DNA from: Candidatus Nitrospira allomarina
GTDB taxonomy: Bacteria; Nitrospirota; Nitrospiria; Nitrospirales; UBA8639
DNA length: 64,000 nt
Assembly: GCF_032050975.1 (NCBI RefSeq)
Contig: NZ_CP116967.1
Location: 4,337,001-4,401,000, forward strand
Direction of reading: 5' to 3'
Shown here: piece after piece, positions 18,672-27,328 of the stretch
Position numbering within the stretch: position 1 is the first letter of the stretch
Layout of the letters: every line of letters starts with the position of its first letter
Translations under genes and position numbers: made by a program
The notes under the pieces: model-generated
The model's input: only the letters and a program-made list of their open reading frames with translations
Told to the model about the DNA's origin: nothing
Database searches by the model: none

Positions 18672-19107
18672 GTAAGGTTGGTGGCGCATGAAACATGAAA
18701 CCATTCATACAATTTCCGGATCATCCATAAAGTTCTTTACCCTAGCGTTCATTACACTGAACAGACGAATCCCGATGTGGTCAATTGAACGTCTGAGGAT
18801 GACAAGAAGACCGGGTGAGGACACCCTCAACAGAATTGTCATGCTGAACTGCGCGAAGCATCTAGCTAAGCCATAGCTCGATCAACCTGGCCACAGATCC
18901 TTCGTTCCTCTCAGGATGACAAGGAAAGGACCGGAGCCTTCTAGAGCTAGCTTTGAGAACAACATGAAAGAAAGGCTCGAACCATAAATTCCGTATGATT
19001 CAAATTGCCCCTCCTTTGTAAGGAGGGACCAGGGGAGGTAGAGGCTTTTGGCGAATCTACCCGAAATCTGTAAAGCCAAAACAACCAATAATTAAAGGAG
19101 GCAAATC
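18672..19107. other. Intergenic region with dispersed repeat
   Basis: No gene is seen. The stretch holds dispersed-repeat copy 2 (18836-18921) and, just before it near 18793, a lone right-end-like piece TCTGAGGATGACAAG. AAAGGAGG just before 19108 is the ribosome site of the next gene. Confidence 0.6.
18836..18921 (+). repeat. Dispersed inverted-end repeat, copy 2
   Basis: A short, diverged copy: ATTGTCATGCTGAACTGCGC at the left, CAGATCCTTCGTTCC inside and CTCAGGATGACAAGG at the right. The GAAGCATCT / AGATCCTTC inner arms are recognisable. Confidence 0.65.
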
Positions 19108-19581
19108 ATGAGACACTCACCATCATTCAAGCAAACCACAATCACCACGATGGCAGCCATGGCGCTTGCATTAGCAGCCCCCGCCTTCGCTAGCGAATTA
19201 CCATCGGCCGTCATGGGAAAAGCGTCAGAAGGACTGGTCACCCTGGCGACAACCGGCAACCCCGATCCACTGCAGGCCGAACTGGGTGGCACCGTGATGT
19301 CGTCGGAGGAATTACAAAAGAAGGTCGGCAACCTGCTGAACCTGGAAAAGGAAGAGCACCTGGCCCCCAAAGCCCTCGTCACGCCGACGGGAGAAACCTA
19401 TGCGATGGTAGCCCCCACCATCACCAAGGATAATTTTATCCTGGTGGATAGCGAAGGGCAGGCCAGACGAATGGATGTCGGTGATTCAGAAGGACATCAC
19501 ATGCCGTTCGTGGTCCAGGAGATTGTGGAAGATGGTGGTACCCCCTGGTACGTCGAATTCTGGCATTGGATTACCGGGTAA
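19108..19581 (+). CDS. Exported protein of unknown function (intact copy of a duplicated gene)
   Basis: A 157-residue protein with a signal peptide (MAAMALALAAPAFA, cleavage before SELPS). I recognise no domain. Conserved-looking blocks are QKKVGNLLNLEKEEHLAPKA, TYAMVAPTITKDNFILVD and the C-terminal DGGTPWYVEFWHWITG. The last two are kept in a truncated second copy at 24423-24729, which marks the C-terminal block as the most constrained part. AAAGGAGG precedes the ATG and a strong terminator follows. Location is probably periplasmic; function unknown. Confidence 0.8.
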   Translation: MRHSPSFKQTTITTMAAMALALAAPAFASELPSAVMGKASEGLVTLATTGNPDPLQAELGGTVMSSEELQKKVGNLLNLEKEEHLAPKALVTPTGETYAMVAPTITKDNFILVDSEGQARRMDVGDSEGHHMPFVVQEIVEDGGTPWYVEFWHWITG

Positions 19582-19735
19582 TCCCGCAACTGACCGAAGA
19601 CAAACCAGCCGCCAGGGACTTTCTTCCTGGCGGCTGATTTTATTGTTCGCCTCCAAAAGTACATGACCAGTTGTGGAGCCTTTTCCAAAATGAAAATATC
19701 GTATTACAGGACTTGTCCCGGAATCTGACCCCGAA
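19266..19735 (+). repeat. Direct repeat, left copy (gene 3' part plus flank)
   Basis: From about 19266 to 19735 this DNA is similar to 24423-24875. The similarity covers the last two thirds of the exported-protein gene, its terminator and a downstream stretch with ACTACATGACCAGTTG-like and AAAATGAAAAT sequences. The two copies have the same orientation and bracket about 4.7 kb. The left boundary is approximate. Confidence 0.75.
19607..19642 (+). terminator. Rho-independent terminator of the exported-protein gene
   Basis: Perfect 10-bp stem AGCCGCCAGG (19607-19616) / CCTGGCGGCT (19626-19635) followed by GATTTTATT. Confidence 0.88.
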
Positions 19736-19761
19736 TCGTGATTTGAACGAAACCCATTCTC

Positions 19762-21078
19762 CTAATTGCTGTCGGGTGTTTTCATTGGGAGAACAGTTTC
19801 TTTAGTTTTAGGGTACTTCTTCAATTCTTCCCTCGTGGCCCCCTCAACGAGATCCGTGGGCGAAGATAAACGCAAGTAACTGCCCATGCCAAAGCGGGTG
19901 TTCTTGTCAAAGGTGAGACCGGCCATCACCGAATCACCTTTTATTCTGCCTAAGGTCGTTCGGGCCTCATCGTGCGAGCTTGCATGAACCTCAAAGATGT
20001 TGGTTTTAGCCCGCTCAGGAGTCATGAGATGTTCAAAAATCTGCCGTCGTGGATTGCCGACCGCCACGGGCCACACAACCGGAATTAACACATGGAGTTT
20101 GTCCCATTCCTGCGGACCTAACTCTTTTTTCCATTGGCTCATGGCGCTCAACCCCGCTTGTATCTGCAATTCCACGGCGGCTTTCATGGCATCCGCAACA
20201 TAAGGGATGATGTTATGAGCAAATGCACGATTAGACTGTTCATCACCGGAACCATTTTCGATACATTCCTGTAAATAACCATTCACCATATCCAACATCT
20301 TCATGGCTCTCATCGAGGGAGTTTGACCAATTCCACTTTTTCCTAAATGTTCTTGGATGTTTTCAACATGCTTTTTATATTCAATCAGAGGTACGTCCCA
20401 TCCCTCGGGTCGATTGGCCACATTGTCAAAGTAGGGAGAGATCAAGATAAAGACTCCCATGGGGAGGTGCGCAAGGATTTTTTCCATCTCATACCTGACG
20501 GAAGTCGGCGTGATCGTTTCGACAGGACGGTCTCTTCTGTACAGGTAATAGGTACTGCCGACCCCCTCTTTTCCCGGTTCATAGTCACTCGCAATGATTA
20601 ATGGGTAAATATTGTGGCCAACGTTCCAGATGAAATTTTGATAATTGTTTTTCCTAAACCAATCCATGTTGCGCATGGCTTCATATGTGTGTTGTTTGAC
20701 ATGACCGGCATCCATTCCAGGACCACCGGGTTCGCCTTCTTCTCCATCGACAGTGGGCCTCTCACCTTTATAATCGACATACTCCACTTTCTTTCCACCC
20801 GAGTACGAAACACTATCCATCAGAAACTTTTTATACTCCTCGTCTTTTTCGAGTCCCAGAATGGCTTTGAAATATTCCTGATCGCCCTCAGGGTAAACCT
20901 CTTCCGATTGAGAGTAAGCCGGGATAGGTAATAATAGGGTTTGAATAAACAAGCCGGCCCCCAAAATTAAAGCAAAGAAAAGACCCTTGTGCCTCATGAA
21001 ATGACGGTGTTGGGGAAATGAACATGATGCATGATTGAGGATGAGTGGTCGGCGTTTCTTGTGAAATTTTTGCAACAT
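19762..21078 (-). CDS. Exported protein of unknown function
   Basis: A 438-residue protein with a basic N-terminus, then a hydrophobic signal (GLFFALILGAGLFIQTLLLP) with likely cleavage near AYSQSEE. No family is recognised. The mature part is mixed alpha/beta in composition, with a Gly/Glu-rich loop (GEEGEPGGPGMDAGH) near 125-140 and the block GLTFDKNTRFGMGSYLRLSS near the C-terminus. The start at 21078 is chosen because AAGGAAC lies upstream; an ATG 18 bases earlier is possible. It sits inside the segment bounded by direct repeats and is divergent from the operon that follows. Confidence 0.75.
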   Translation of the reverse strand: MLQKFHKKRRPLILNHASCSFPQHRHFMRHKGLFFALILGAGLFIQTLLLPIPAYSQSEEVYPEGDQEYFKAILGLEKDEEYKKFLMDSVSYSGGKKVEYVDYKGERPTVDGEEGEPGGPGMDAGHVKQHTYEAMRNMDWFRKNNYQNFIWNVGHNIYPLIIASDYEPGKEGVGSTYYLYRRDRPVETITPTSVRYEMEKILAHLPMGVFILISPYFDNVANRPEGWDVPLIEYKKHVENIQEHLGKSGIGQTPSMRAMKMLDMVNGYLQECIENGSGDEQSNRAFAHNIIPYVADAMKAAVELQIQAGLSAMSQWKKELGPQEWDKLHVLIPVVWPVAVGNPRRQIFEHLMTPERAKTNIFEVHASSHDEARTTLGRIKGDSVMAGLTFDKNTRFGMGSYLRLSSPTDLVEGATREELKKYPKTKETVLPMKTPDSN

Positions 21079-21214
21079 AGTGAGTTCCTTAACCAAAAAG
21101 AATAAATAGAAATTTCAACGCGATTTTCTCGGCTATTGTTGGGAAAACACCTCCAGCTAGTCAATTGACCATTGCCGGATCTTACCTTTTTAAACTGGTT
21201 TAAATCGGAAGGTT

Positions 21215-21376
21215 CAGACGCATGGGGTGGTGGCCATCAAGGCGGTGGCTCATAAACTCCCACTGGCTTGCTATTACGTGCTGCGCGATCAGGTCCCGCT
21301 CGAACTCAATAAGACGTTTACTGTACAGACGGCGTGCCGATTGGGCAGGACGGCTGAGCTCGAATTGGGGCCATAA
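21215..21376 (+). pseudogene. IS110-family transposase, C-terminal remnant
   Basis: A reading frame without its own start ends at a TAA at 21374. It translates to VVAIKAVAHKLPLACYYVLRD followed by a short basic tail. The KAVAHKLxxACYYxLRD block matches my recollection of the C-terminal end of IS110-family transposases. The rest of the element is absent. It lies directly upstream of the alcohol dehydrogenase operon, so it marks past insertion-sequence activity at this boundary. Confidence 0.6.
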
Positions 21377-21563
21377 AGCAAAAAATAACTCCAGGGTAGC
21401 TTAAACAAATTCCAGGAGAACAGAGACCACCCAACATTCAAATTTTATGTGCGTACTTGTTGAACATTTAGCTTTTCCGTATGTTAGACATAACATTAAT
21501 AAGCAGCTCGGAAAAGTCCAAGACGATCTTACTCAGCTGCATTCATTAGGAAGGGGACACGCC
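21377..21563. other. Leader of the ADH-LLM-SDR operon
   Basis: Together with 21079-21214, this non-coding DNA surrounds the IS110 remnant. The stretch is AT-richer than the surroundings. It should contain the operon promoter, which I could not place with confidence. Confidence 0.4.
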
Positions 21564-22550
21564 ATGAAATCCATGATTGTGAATGCCTATGGCGAAGACG
21601 CCGTATTTGAGGCGACGGAAGTTGAAAAACCTGAAGTAAAAGCCGGTCATGTTCTCGTAAAGATCGCGGCATCAAGCGTAAACGCCGTTGATACCATGAT
21701 TCGAAAAATGGGTAAAGAGTTACCGTTATCGCCTGATACGCCGGCCATTTTAGGAACCGACTTTGCCGGCGAGATTGAGGAAGTCGGCAACGGTGTTAAA
21801 GAATATTCAATCGGCGATGAAGTATATGGTTGTGCAGGTGGGTTAGCAGGTTTACCCGGCACATTGACTGAATACATAGTGGCGGATCGCAACTTAATCG
21901 CCCATAAGCCAAAGAATTTGTCGATGCGAGAAGCCGCGGCATTGCCATTGGTTGCCATTACTGCCTACGAAGGTTTGACTCGAGCAGGTATCAAGCAGGG
22001 CCAAAAAGTTCTGGTGCATGGTGGTTCTGGTGGCGTTGGCCATGTGGCTTTGCAGCTGGCAAACCATTTTGGTGCCAAAGTGTATTCGACGGGTGGCGGT
22101 GCAAAACAATTGGCATTGATCGAACAACTGGGGGCAACTGCCATCAACTATAAAACTGAAACGGTTGAGCAGTACGTTGCCAAACATACCAATGGGTCAG
22201 GATTTGATTTGGTGTTCGATTCTGTTGGCGGTGCAAATATGGCGAACTCATTTGAGGCAGCTGCACTCAATGGTCAAATTGCCTCTACCGTTGCCTTATG
22301 TGAGCTGGACTTAACTGTGGCCCACTTTAAGGGATTGTCGTTGCATGTCGTATTTATGTTAATTCCCATGCTGCATAATTTTAAACGAGAAGCACATGGG
22401 GAGATTTTGCGTAACTTAACTCAGATTGTTGAGTCTGGCAGCCTCAAACCTGTGCTTGATGAAAAGCGTTATTCCCTTGAAGAAGTTGGACAAGCCCATG
22501 CTCGCTTAGAGAGTGGACAAGCTATGGGTAAAGTGGTTGTTGAAAATTGA
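21564..22550 (+). CDS. Zinc-dependent alcohol dehydrogenase / quinone oxidoreductase family (MDR)
   Basis: A 328-residue medium-chain dehydrogenase/reductase. Seen: an N-terminal GroES-like half (VLVKIAASSVNAVDTMIRKM, LGTDFAGEIEEVG) and the nucleotide-binding GGSGGVGHVALQLANHFGAK. The cysteine and histidine ligands of catalytic zinc are not obvious, so quinone-oxidoreductase-like NADPH chemistry is likelier than classical zinc ADH. The start at 21564 is preferred over upstream in-frame codons because AGGAAGGGG precedes it. Its codon use is AT-richer than neighbours and the protein resembles gammaproteobacterial enzymes (impression). First gene of a three-gene operon. Confidence 0.85.
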   Translation: MKSMIVNAYGEDAVFEATEVEKPEVKAGHVLVKIAASSVNAVDTMIRKMGKELPLSPDTPAILGTDFAGEIEEVGNGVKEYSIGDEVYGCAGGLAGLPGTLTEYIVADRNLIAHKPKNLSMREAAALPLVAITAYEGLTRAGIKQGQKVLVHGGSGGVGHVALQLANHFGAKVYSTGGGAKQLALIEQLGATAINYKTETVEQYVAKHTNGSGFDLVFDSVGGANMANSFEAAALNGQIASTVALCELDLTVAHFKGLSLHVVFMLIPMLHNFKREAHGEILRNLTQIVESGSLKPVLDEKRYSLEEVGQAHARLESGQAMGKVVVEN

Positions 22551-22602
22551 GAATTGTAAGGCATCATCAACAACGGCCGAAACCATTCGGAGGCTTTGCG
22601 AG

Positions 22603-23577
22603 ATGACACTGGAGGCGAACTTCGACACAACCGGATTCCAGTCTATCAATCGAGGATACAACTCCGTGTTCCGCGCAAACCGGTTGAGCCTTGGTCTGGT
22701 CGTGCCAATTGAGAACTACACCAAGGGTCCTGTACCGGAAATGCACCGCCACATTGAACGTGTTCAGCTCGCCGAAGCACTCGGGTTCTCCGCAGTCTGG
22801 TTACGAGATGTGCCCTACAATGTTCCGTCATTTGGCGACGCGGGACAGACCTACGATCCGTTCGTGTATCTTGGGCTGCTGGCCGGACTAACAGACCGGA
22901 TCGCTCTTGGGGTGGCGAGTATCATTCTGCCTTTACGACATCCGGCTCACGTTGCCAAAGCCGCAGCAACTGCCGACGTCCTTTCGGGCGGACGATTGAT
23001 CCTTGGAGTGGCTTCCGGCGACCGTCCGGATGAATACCCGGCGCTCAACATCCCGTTCGCGGATCGAGGGGCACGTTTCCGAGAGTGCTTTGACTACATC
23101 AGACGCATGAGCGACGAGCAACCAGATTTTGATAACGCTTTTGGCAGCCCGAACGGCGACATAGATATGCTTCCCAAACCGGCGTCGGGAAAGTTGCCGT
23201 TGTTAGTTACAGGGGGAAGTCAACAAAACCCCGAATGGATCGCGCAGAACGGGGATGGCTGGATGATCTATCCGCGTCATACCTTTCTACAGGCGCAAAT
23301 CATTCGCGACTGGCAGTCGCGGGTTGAGGCAGCAGGAAGGTCTCCGCAGCCCGTCATGCAACCTTTTTATGTCGATCTGGCTGAAGACCCGGAAACCCCG
23401 CCGCAGCCAATCCATTTAGGCTTCCGATTGGGTACGCACCACCTTCGGGACTATCTGAAATTGCGGGAAGAGATCGGCGTCAACCATATTGCACTGAACC
23501 TGCGTTATAACCAAACAGATATCGAGACAACACTGAAACGTCTAGCTGATGACATATTGCCGGACTTCTCCGGGTGA
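22603..23577 (+). CDS. Luciferase-like (LLM) flavin oxidoreductase, BA3436 type
   Basis: A 324-residue enzyme of the bacterial-luciferase superfamily, using reduced FMN or F420-type flavin. It matches the TIGR03571 (BA3436) subgroup by its marks: RLSLGLVVPIENY, ALGFSAVWLRDVPYNVPSFG, DPFVYLGLLAGLTDRIALG and GGRLILGVASGDRPDEYPAL. The start at 22603 has GGAGG upstream; longer versions would overlap the dehydrogenase gene. It is the second gene of the operon and is followed 13 bases later by the SDR gene. Substrate unknown; the trio suggests a redox or detoxification pathway for a carbonyl or aromatic compound (inference). Confidence 0.88.
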   Translation: MTLEANFDTTGFQSINRGYNSVFRANRLSLGLVVPIENYTKGPVPEMHRHIERVQLAEALGFSAVWLRDVPYNVPSFGDAGQTYDPFVYLGLLAGLTDRIALGVASIILPLRHPAHVAKAAATADVLSGGRLILGVASGDRPDEYPALNIPFADRGARFRECFDYIRRMSDEQPDFDNAFGSPNGDIDMLPKPASGKLPLLVTGGSQQNPEWIAQNGDGWMIYPRHTFLQAQIIRDWQSRVEAAGRSPQPVMQPFYVDLAEDPETPPQPIHLGFRLGTHHLRDYLKLREEIGVNHIALNLRYNQTDIETTLKRLADDILPDFSG

Positions 23578-23590
23578 GGAAGGCTTTCCC

Positions 23591-24403
23591 ATGCAAAAAA
23601 TCATTCTCATTACCGGTTCCACAGACGGGATCGGGTTAGCAACGGCCAGGTTGTTGACCTCTATGGGTCACCATGTTTTGCTGCACGGGCGCAATCCGGC
23701 AAAACTGGAAGAAGTGAAAAAAACCCTTTCTGTGCTGCCAGGTGATGGGCGCCTTGAAAGCTATGTGGCTGATCTGTCTCGCATGGCCGATGTCGAGGCA
23801 TTCGCAAAGGTCGTAGCGGAAAAACACACGAGGCTTGATGCATTGATCAACAATGCTGGCGTCTATCAGTCGCCCCAAACGGTCACGAAGGACGGGCTCG
23901 ATGTGCGGTTCGCGGTCAATACGATTGCGCCTTATCTGCTGACGCAACGGCTTTTGCCGCTGTTTGATTCCTCCGGAAGAGTAGTCAATGTATCCTCAGC
24001 GGCTCAGTCTCCAGTCAATCCGAGAGCGCTGGCCGGACAGGTCAGGCTGTCCGACGACGCGGCTTATGCGCAAAGTAAACTGGCGTTGACAATGTGGTCT
24101 CGCACGATGGGGCTTTCGCTCAAGGATAAGGGACCAACGATCATCGCAGTTAATCCCGGGTCGATGCTCGGCAGCAAAATGGTGAAAGAGACTTTCGGAG
24201 TGGATGGTGGTGATATCGGTATAGGCGCTGAAATACTGAGGCGTGCGGCTTTGACAGATGAATTCGCGAAGGCCTCCGGCCAGTATTTCGACAACGATAC
24301 GGGGCAGTTTGCCTCGCCCCATCCCGATGCCTTCAACCACCAAAAGTGCGAAGAGATTGTGCGGGTAATCAAGAGGGTGGTGACTAAAATAAAAAGATCC
24401 TAG
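23591..24403 (+). CDS. Short-chain dehydrogenase/reductase
   Basis: A 270-residue classical SDR with the cofactor motif TGSTDGIG, the structural NNAG and the catalytic Ser plus Tyr-x3-Lys (VNVSSAAQ then YAQSK). Length is typical. The start at 23591 follows AGGAAGG by about eight bases. It closes the operon and its stop lies only about 20 bases from where the second copy of the exported-protein gene begins, which suggests the operon was joined there by recombination. NAD(P)-linked oxidation of an alcohol is expected; substrate unknown. Confidence 0.88.
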   Translation: MQKIILITGSTDGIGLATARLLTSMGHHVLLHGRNPAKLEEVKKTLSVLPGDGRLESYVADLSRMADVEAFAKVVAEKHTRLDALINNAGVYQSPQTVTKDGLDVRFAVNTIAPYLLTQRLLPLFDSSGRVVNVSSAAQSPVNPRALAGQVRLSDDAAYAQSKLALTMWSRTMGLSLKDKGPTIIAVNPGSMLGSKMVKETFGVDGGDIGIGAEILRRAALTDEFAKASGQYFDNDTGQFASPHPDAFNHQKCEEIVRVIKRVVTKIKRS

Positions 24404-24422
24404 AACATCTTTTCTCCATTTA

Positions 24423-24729
24423 ATCCATCTTGCAAGCTGAGCGCGGAGGCTCCGTGATTTCGTCGGAAGATTTACCGAAGCAGGTCCGCAACCTTTTGAA
24501 TTTGGAAAAGCAGGAACATCTGGCCCCCAAGGCACTGATCACCCAGACAAGGAAAGCCTACGCAATGGTGGCTCCCACTATTACCAAAGTGGTCGATAGC
24601 CATTGTCAGGCCAGGCCGATGAACGTGGAAGATTCAGAAGGGCATCACATGCCATTTGTGGTCCAAACGATCATGGAAGACGGCGGCACCCCCTGGTACG
24701 TCGAATTCTGGCATTGGATTACGGGGTAA
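24423..24729 (+). pseudogene. 5'-truncated copy of the exported-protein gene
   Basis: About 100 codons homologous to the C-terminal two thirds of the gene at 19108-19581: DLPKQVRNLLNLEKQEHLAP, KAYAMVAPTITK and an identical DGGTPWYVEFWHWITG. The signal peptide and first 55 or so residues are missing and a few residues are lost after TITK. Only a TTG could start it and no ribosome site is seen, so it is probably not expressed as an exported protein. Homology begins 20 bases after the SDR stop. Confidence 0.78.
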
Positions 24730-24753
24730 TCTATCTCTCTGCAGATTACAGAG

Positions 24754-24790
24754 CCAGCCTCCAGGGAGTGGATCCCTGGCTTCGGCTTTT
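24754..24790 (+). terminator. Degenerate terminator in the right repeat copy
   Basis: Inner stem CCAGGGA (24761-24767) / TCCCTGG (24773-24779), then CTTCGGCTTTTAAT. It corresponds in position to the terminator at 19607 and may now end the ADH-LLM-SDR transcript. Confidence 0.55.
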
Positions 24791-24875
24791 AATATACTCT
24801 TCAAAAACTACATGACCAGTTGAGCCTATTTTTTTAAAATGAAAATGTGGTATTGCAAGACCTGACCACGAATCC

Positions 24876-25158
24876 GTTTAAGTCATGGACGTCTGTAAAA
24901 TCTCAGTCCTTCCCTCCTATCACTGATGGCTCTCGCGTATGCAGTCGCGAAGTCAGGAGCAACCTTCATTTATAATTTTAGACTTTCTAGCAAAGTGGCC
25001 TGCCGATGGGGAACTCCTTCCTTAAGTCCAATGCCTGTTTGGACCTTGGATGACTGAGTAATTTGTATTTGACAGCAAGGAAAAGTAGTCATATTCTTTG
25101 ACCGAAGACAAGGCTTTAAACAATTCTAGCCATTTTCTTCTAATGGAGGAGAGGGTTG
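24876..25158. other. Intergenic stretch, no gene seen
   Basis: With the repeat tail, 429 bases separate the truncated copy from the next gene. The DNA is AT-rich. TGGAGGAGAGGG at its end is the ribosome site of the next gene. Confidence 0.5.
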
Positions 25159-25791
25159 ATGCGTGAGCGGGCAAAGGATCTTGTCAAAAATCTCTTGCCA
25201 GCAATTACAAGTGATCTGGACATGGCTCTTGAGACTGCTAAGGAGGCTCCAACTCCCTACAATTTACGCACAGCCGTTCGAGCGGCATTTGCCTATATGG
25301 ATGGACTCATTTTCATCACAAAGACTCTTGTGTTAGTTGGAGCGGCTCAATCGGATCATGCTTTCTCTAACGCAGAGTTAGCTCTCCTTAGAGAAGAAAC
25401 CTATTCATTAAATTCCAAAGGGGAATCTTATGCACAAACCAAGTTTCTGCGCTTGGAAGACAACTTCAGATTTACGCTTTCGATGATACTTAAATCTGCA
25501 AATAAACCATTTAATTTAGATTTAAATGATGGGAATTGGGAAAAGTTTAAGAGAAGCCTCCAACTTCGACATAGACTGACACACCCTCGTCAACCCATTG
25601 ATCTTCAGGTTGTCTCAAGCGAGTTTGAAGATTTAAAGACAACTTTAGATTGGGTTAGTGGGCACCTCATGCGCGGTCTTGCAGAGGCAACCTTGGTACT
25701 GTTCAACAAAAAAGAAGACCTTGAGGCTAGGCTCAAAAAGTTGCGTCAAGAGCTGGGAGCTCATCAGTCTAATTCCAAAATTGAATCGTAG
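25159..25791 (+). CDS. HEPN-like helical protein, unknown function
   Basis: A 210-residue, mostly helical soluble protein. I do not recognise a named family. The segment FKRSLQLRHRLTHPRQPID contains Arg-x4-His (RHRLTH), which resembles the active-site motif of HEPN domains, many of which are RNases in toxin-antitoxin or abortive-infection systems. No antitoxin-like partner adjoins it. The gene is AT-richer than neighbours and stands alone, consistent with an accessory gene. TGGAGGAGAGGG precedes the ATG. Confidence 0.6.
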   Translation: MRERAKDLVKNLLPAITSDLDMALETAKEAPTPYNLRTAVRAAFAYMDGLIFITKTLVLVGAAQSDHAFSNAELALLREETYSLNSKGESYAQTKFLRLEDNFRFTLSMILKSANKPFNLDLNDGNWEKFKRSLQLRHRLTHPRQPIDLQVVSSEFEDLKTTLDWVSGHLMRGLAEATLVLFNKKEDLEARLKKLRQELGAHQSNSKIES

Positions 25792-25990
25792 AAAAAAAGC
25801 CTGAGTCATTCAATCTATGGTCCCATTTTTTTAAATGGGGCTAATTGAAATATAGGGCATCCTTTTTTCTAAGGTTCGCTCCTGGGCAGCTCCCATCTCA
25901 AACTTCCTTAAACTTAGGAGTCTTCCCTTCTACTGAACGCTCCCCACTTTGCCAACAATGAACGTGCACTCCCACAGGTCACCCGCGGTG

Positions 25991-27328
25991 ATGTCCATGA
26001 ACTTGAGAACTCTTTTTTGCCTGTTGTTCCTATTGGTACTTCCGACCACATCAATGGGGCAGGAGGTTGACTGGAAGGAAACGGTTGGCGAGGCCGTGGA
26101 CACCTTGCAGCAGTATCTTCGCTTTGACACGACCAATCCGCCGGGCGATGTCACCGAGGCTGCCGACTTCCTTCAGAAGGCTCTTGAGAAAGAGGGGCTC
26201 ACGGTTACGCGATACGAAGCCGCACCGGGAAAGATCAATATTGCCGCCCGGATCAAAGGCACGGGCAAGGCCAAACCTATTCTGCTGCTTCACCATATGG
26301 ATGTGGTGCCCGCAGACGCGAGTCGCTGGAATGGCATGGATCCCTTTGGCGGCCAACTCAAAGATGGCCACATCTGGGGCCGTGGCGCGATCGACATGAA
26401 AGGCACAGGAGTCCTTCAACTTTATGCCTTTCTGACGCTGGCACGGCAGAAGATTGCTCTCGACCGCGATATCATTTTCATGGCGGTGAACGACGAAGAG
26501 ATCGGTGGGACGATGGGGACCCGCTACATGATCGACCACCACTACGACGAATTCGATCCGGAATATGTCCTCGACGAAGGGGGATTTGGCAGTCGCGAGA
26601 TTTTTGTCAAAGGGAAACTCGTCTTTGGTGTCTCCGTGGCAGAGAAAAGGGCCTTGTGGCTCCGTGTGACGGCCCATGGCATCGCCGGACACGGCTCACA
26701 ACCACATGATCACAATCCAAATGACAAGTTGATGCGTGCGCTTACCCGGCTTTTCAGTAAGCCGTTTCCCACCGTCCCCAATGCAGTCCTTGACGCACTC
26801 GAGACCCGCATCGGCCCGCTTACACCAAACCAGTTCACGAGCGCCATCAGGCAGACGACGGTCTCACTCACATCGTTGCGTTCGGGTGTGGGCGACCCTC
26901 CCAAGGCGAATGTCATCCCCTCCCTGGCCGTCGCGACTCTCGACGCCCGTTTGCTGCCAGGCATGGATGCCGAAGCCTTTCTGGCGGAGGTGCAGTCCAG
27001 GCTCGGCGAGGAGGTCGACGTCGAGGTTATTCACCCGGCAAGTCAGTCCGTCGTCACGGCTCATGACACCGGGATGTTTCGAGCGCTGTCCAACACCATC
27101 ATACGGCACCATCCCGACGCGACCGTTGTTCCGATGATTATTCCGTACGGAACCGATTCGAGGATGTTTCGTCTGCGCGGGGCCAAGTGCTATGGCATCC
27201 TCCCCTTGGTGCTCACCACTGCACTCGCGACGTCCATCCATGGTGACGCTGAGCGAATCCCTGTCGACCAATTCGAAACGGGAATCCGAATTTATTACGA
27301 GACCCTGCTTGAAGTCGCAGCCCGCTAG
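25991..27328 (+). CDS. Exported M20-family metallopeptidase
   Basis: A 445-residue precursor with a signal (LRTLFCLLFLLVLPTTSMG). The M20/ArgE/DapE/carboxypeptidase marks are clear: LLLHHMDVVPA (metal His and catalytic Asp), GRGAIDMKG (bridging Asp), NDEEIGG (general-base Glu and metal Glu) and a lid domain beginning near FGVSVAEKRALWLRV. It hydrolyses peptide or acyl-amino-acid bonds with two zinc ions, here probably in the periplasm. The start is uncertain: ATG codons at 25958, 25991 and 25997 are in frame and none has a good ribosome site; 25991 was taken because it begins a normal signal. Confidence 0.87.
   Translation: MSMNLRTLFCLLFLLVLPTTSMGQEVDWKETVGEAVDTLQQYLRFDTTNPPGDVTEAADFLQKALEKEGLTVTRYEAAPGKINIAARIKGTGKAKPILLLHHMDVVPADASRWNGMDPFGGQLKDGHIWGRGAIDMKGTGVLQLYAFLTLARQKIALDRDIIFMAVNDEEIGGTMGTRYMIDHHYDEFDPEYVLDEGGFGSREIFVKGKLVFGVSVAEKRALWLRVTAHGIAGHGSQPHDHNPNDKLMRALTRLFSKPFPTVPNAVLDALETRIGPLTPNQFTSAIRQTTVSLTSLRSGVGDPPKANVIPSLAVATLDARLLPGMDAEAFLAEVQSRLGEEVDVEVIHPASQSVVTAHDTGMFRALSNTIIRHHPDATVVPMIIPYGTDSRMFRLRGAKCYGILPLVLTTALATSIHGDAERIPVDQFETGIRIYYETLLEVAAR

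Larger units (their letters stand above)
24423..24875 (+). repeat. Direct repeat, right copy
   Basis: The partner of 19266-19735. Similarity continues beyond the stop through a degenerate terminator, AAAACTACATGACCAGTTG and AAAATGAAAATG, showing that DNA rather than only protein was duplicated. Confidence 0.72.
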
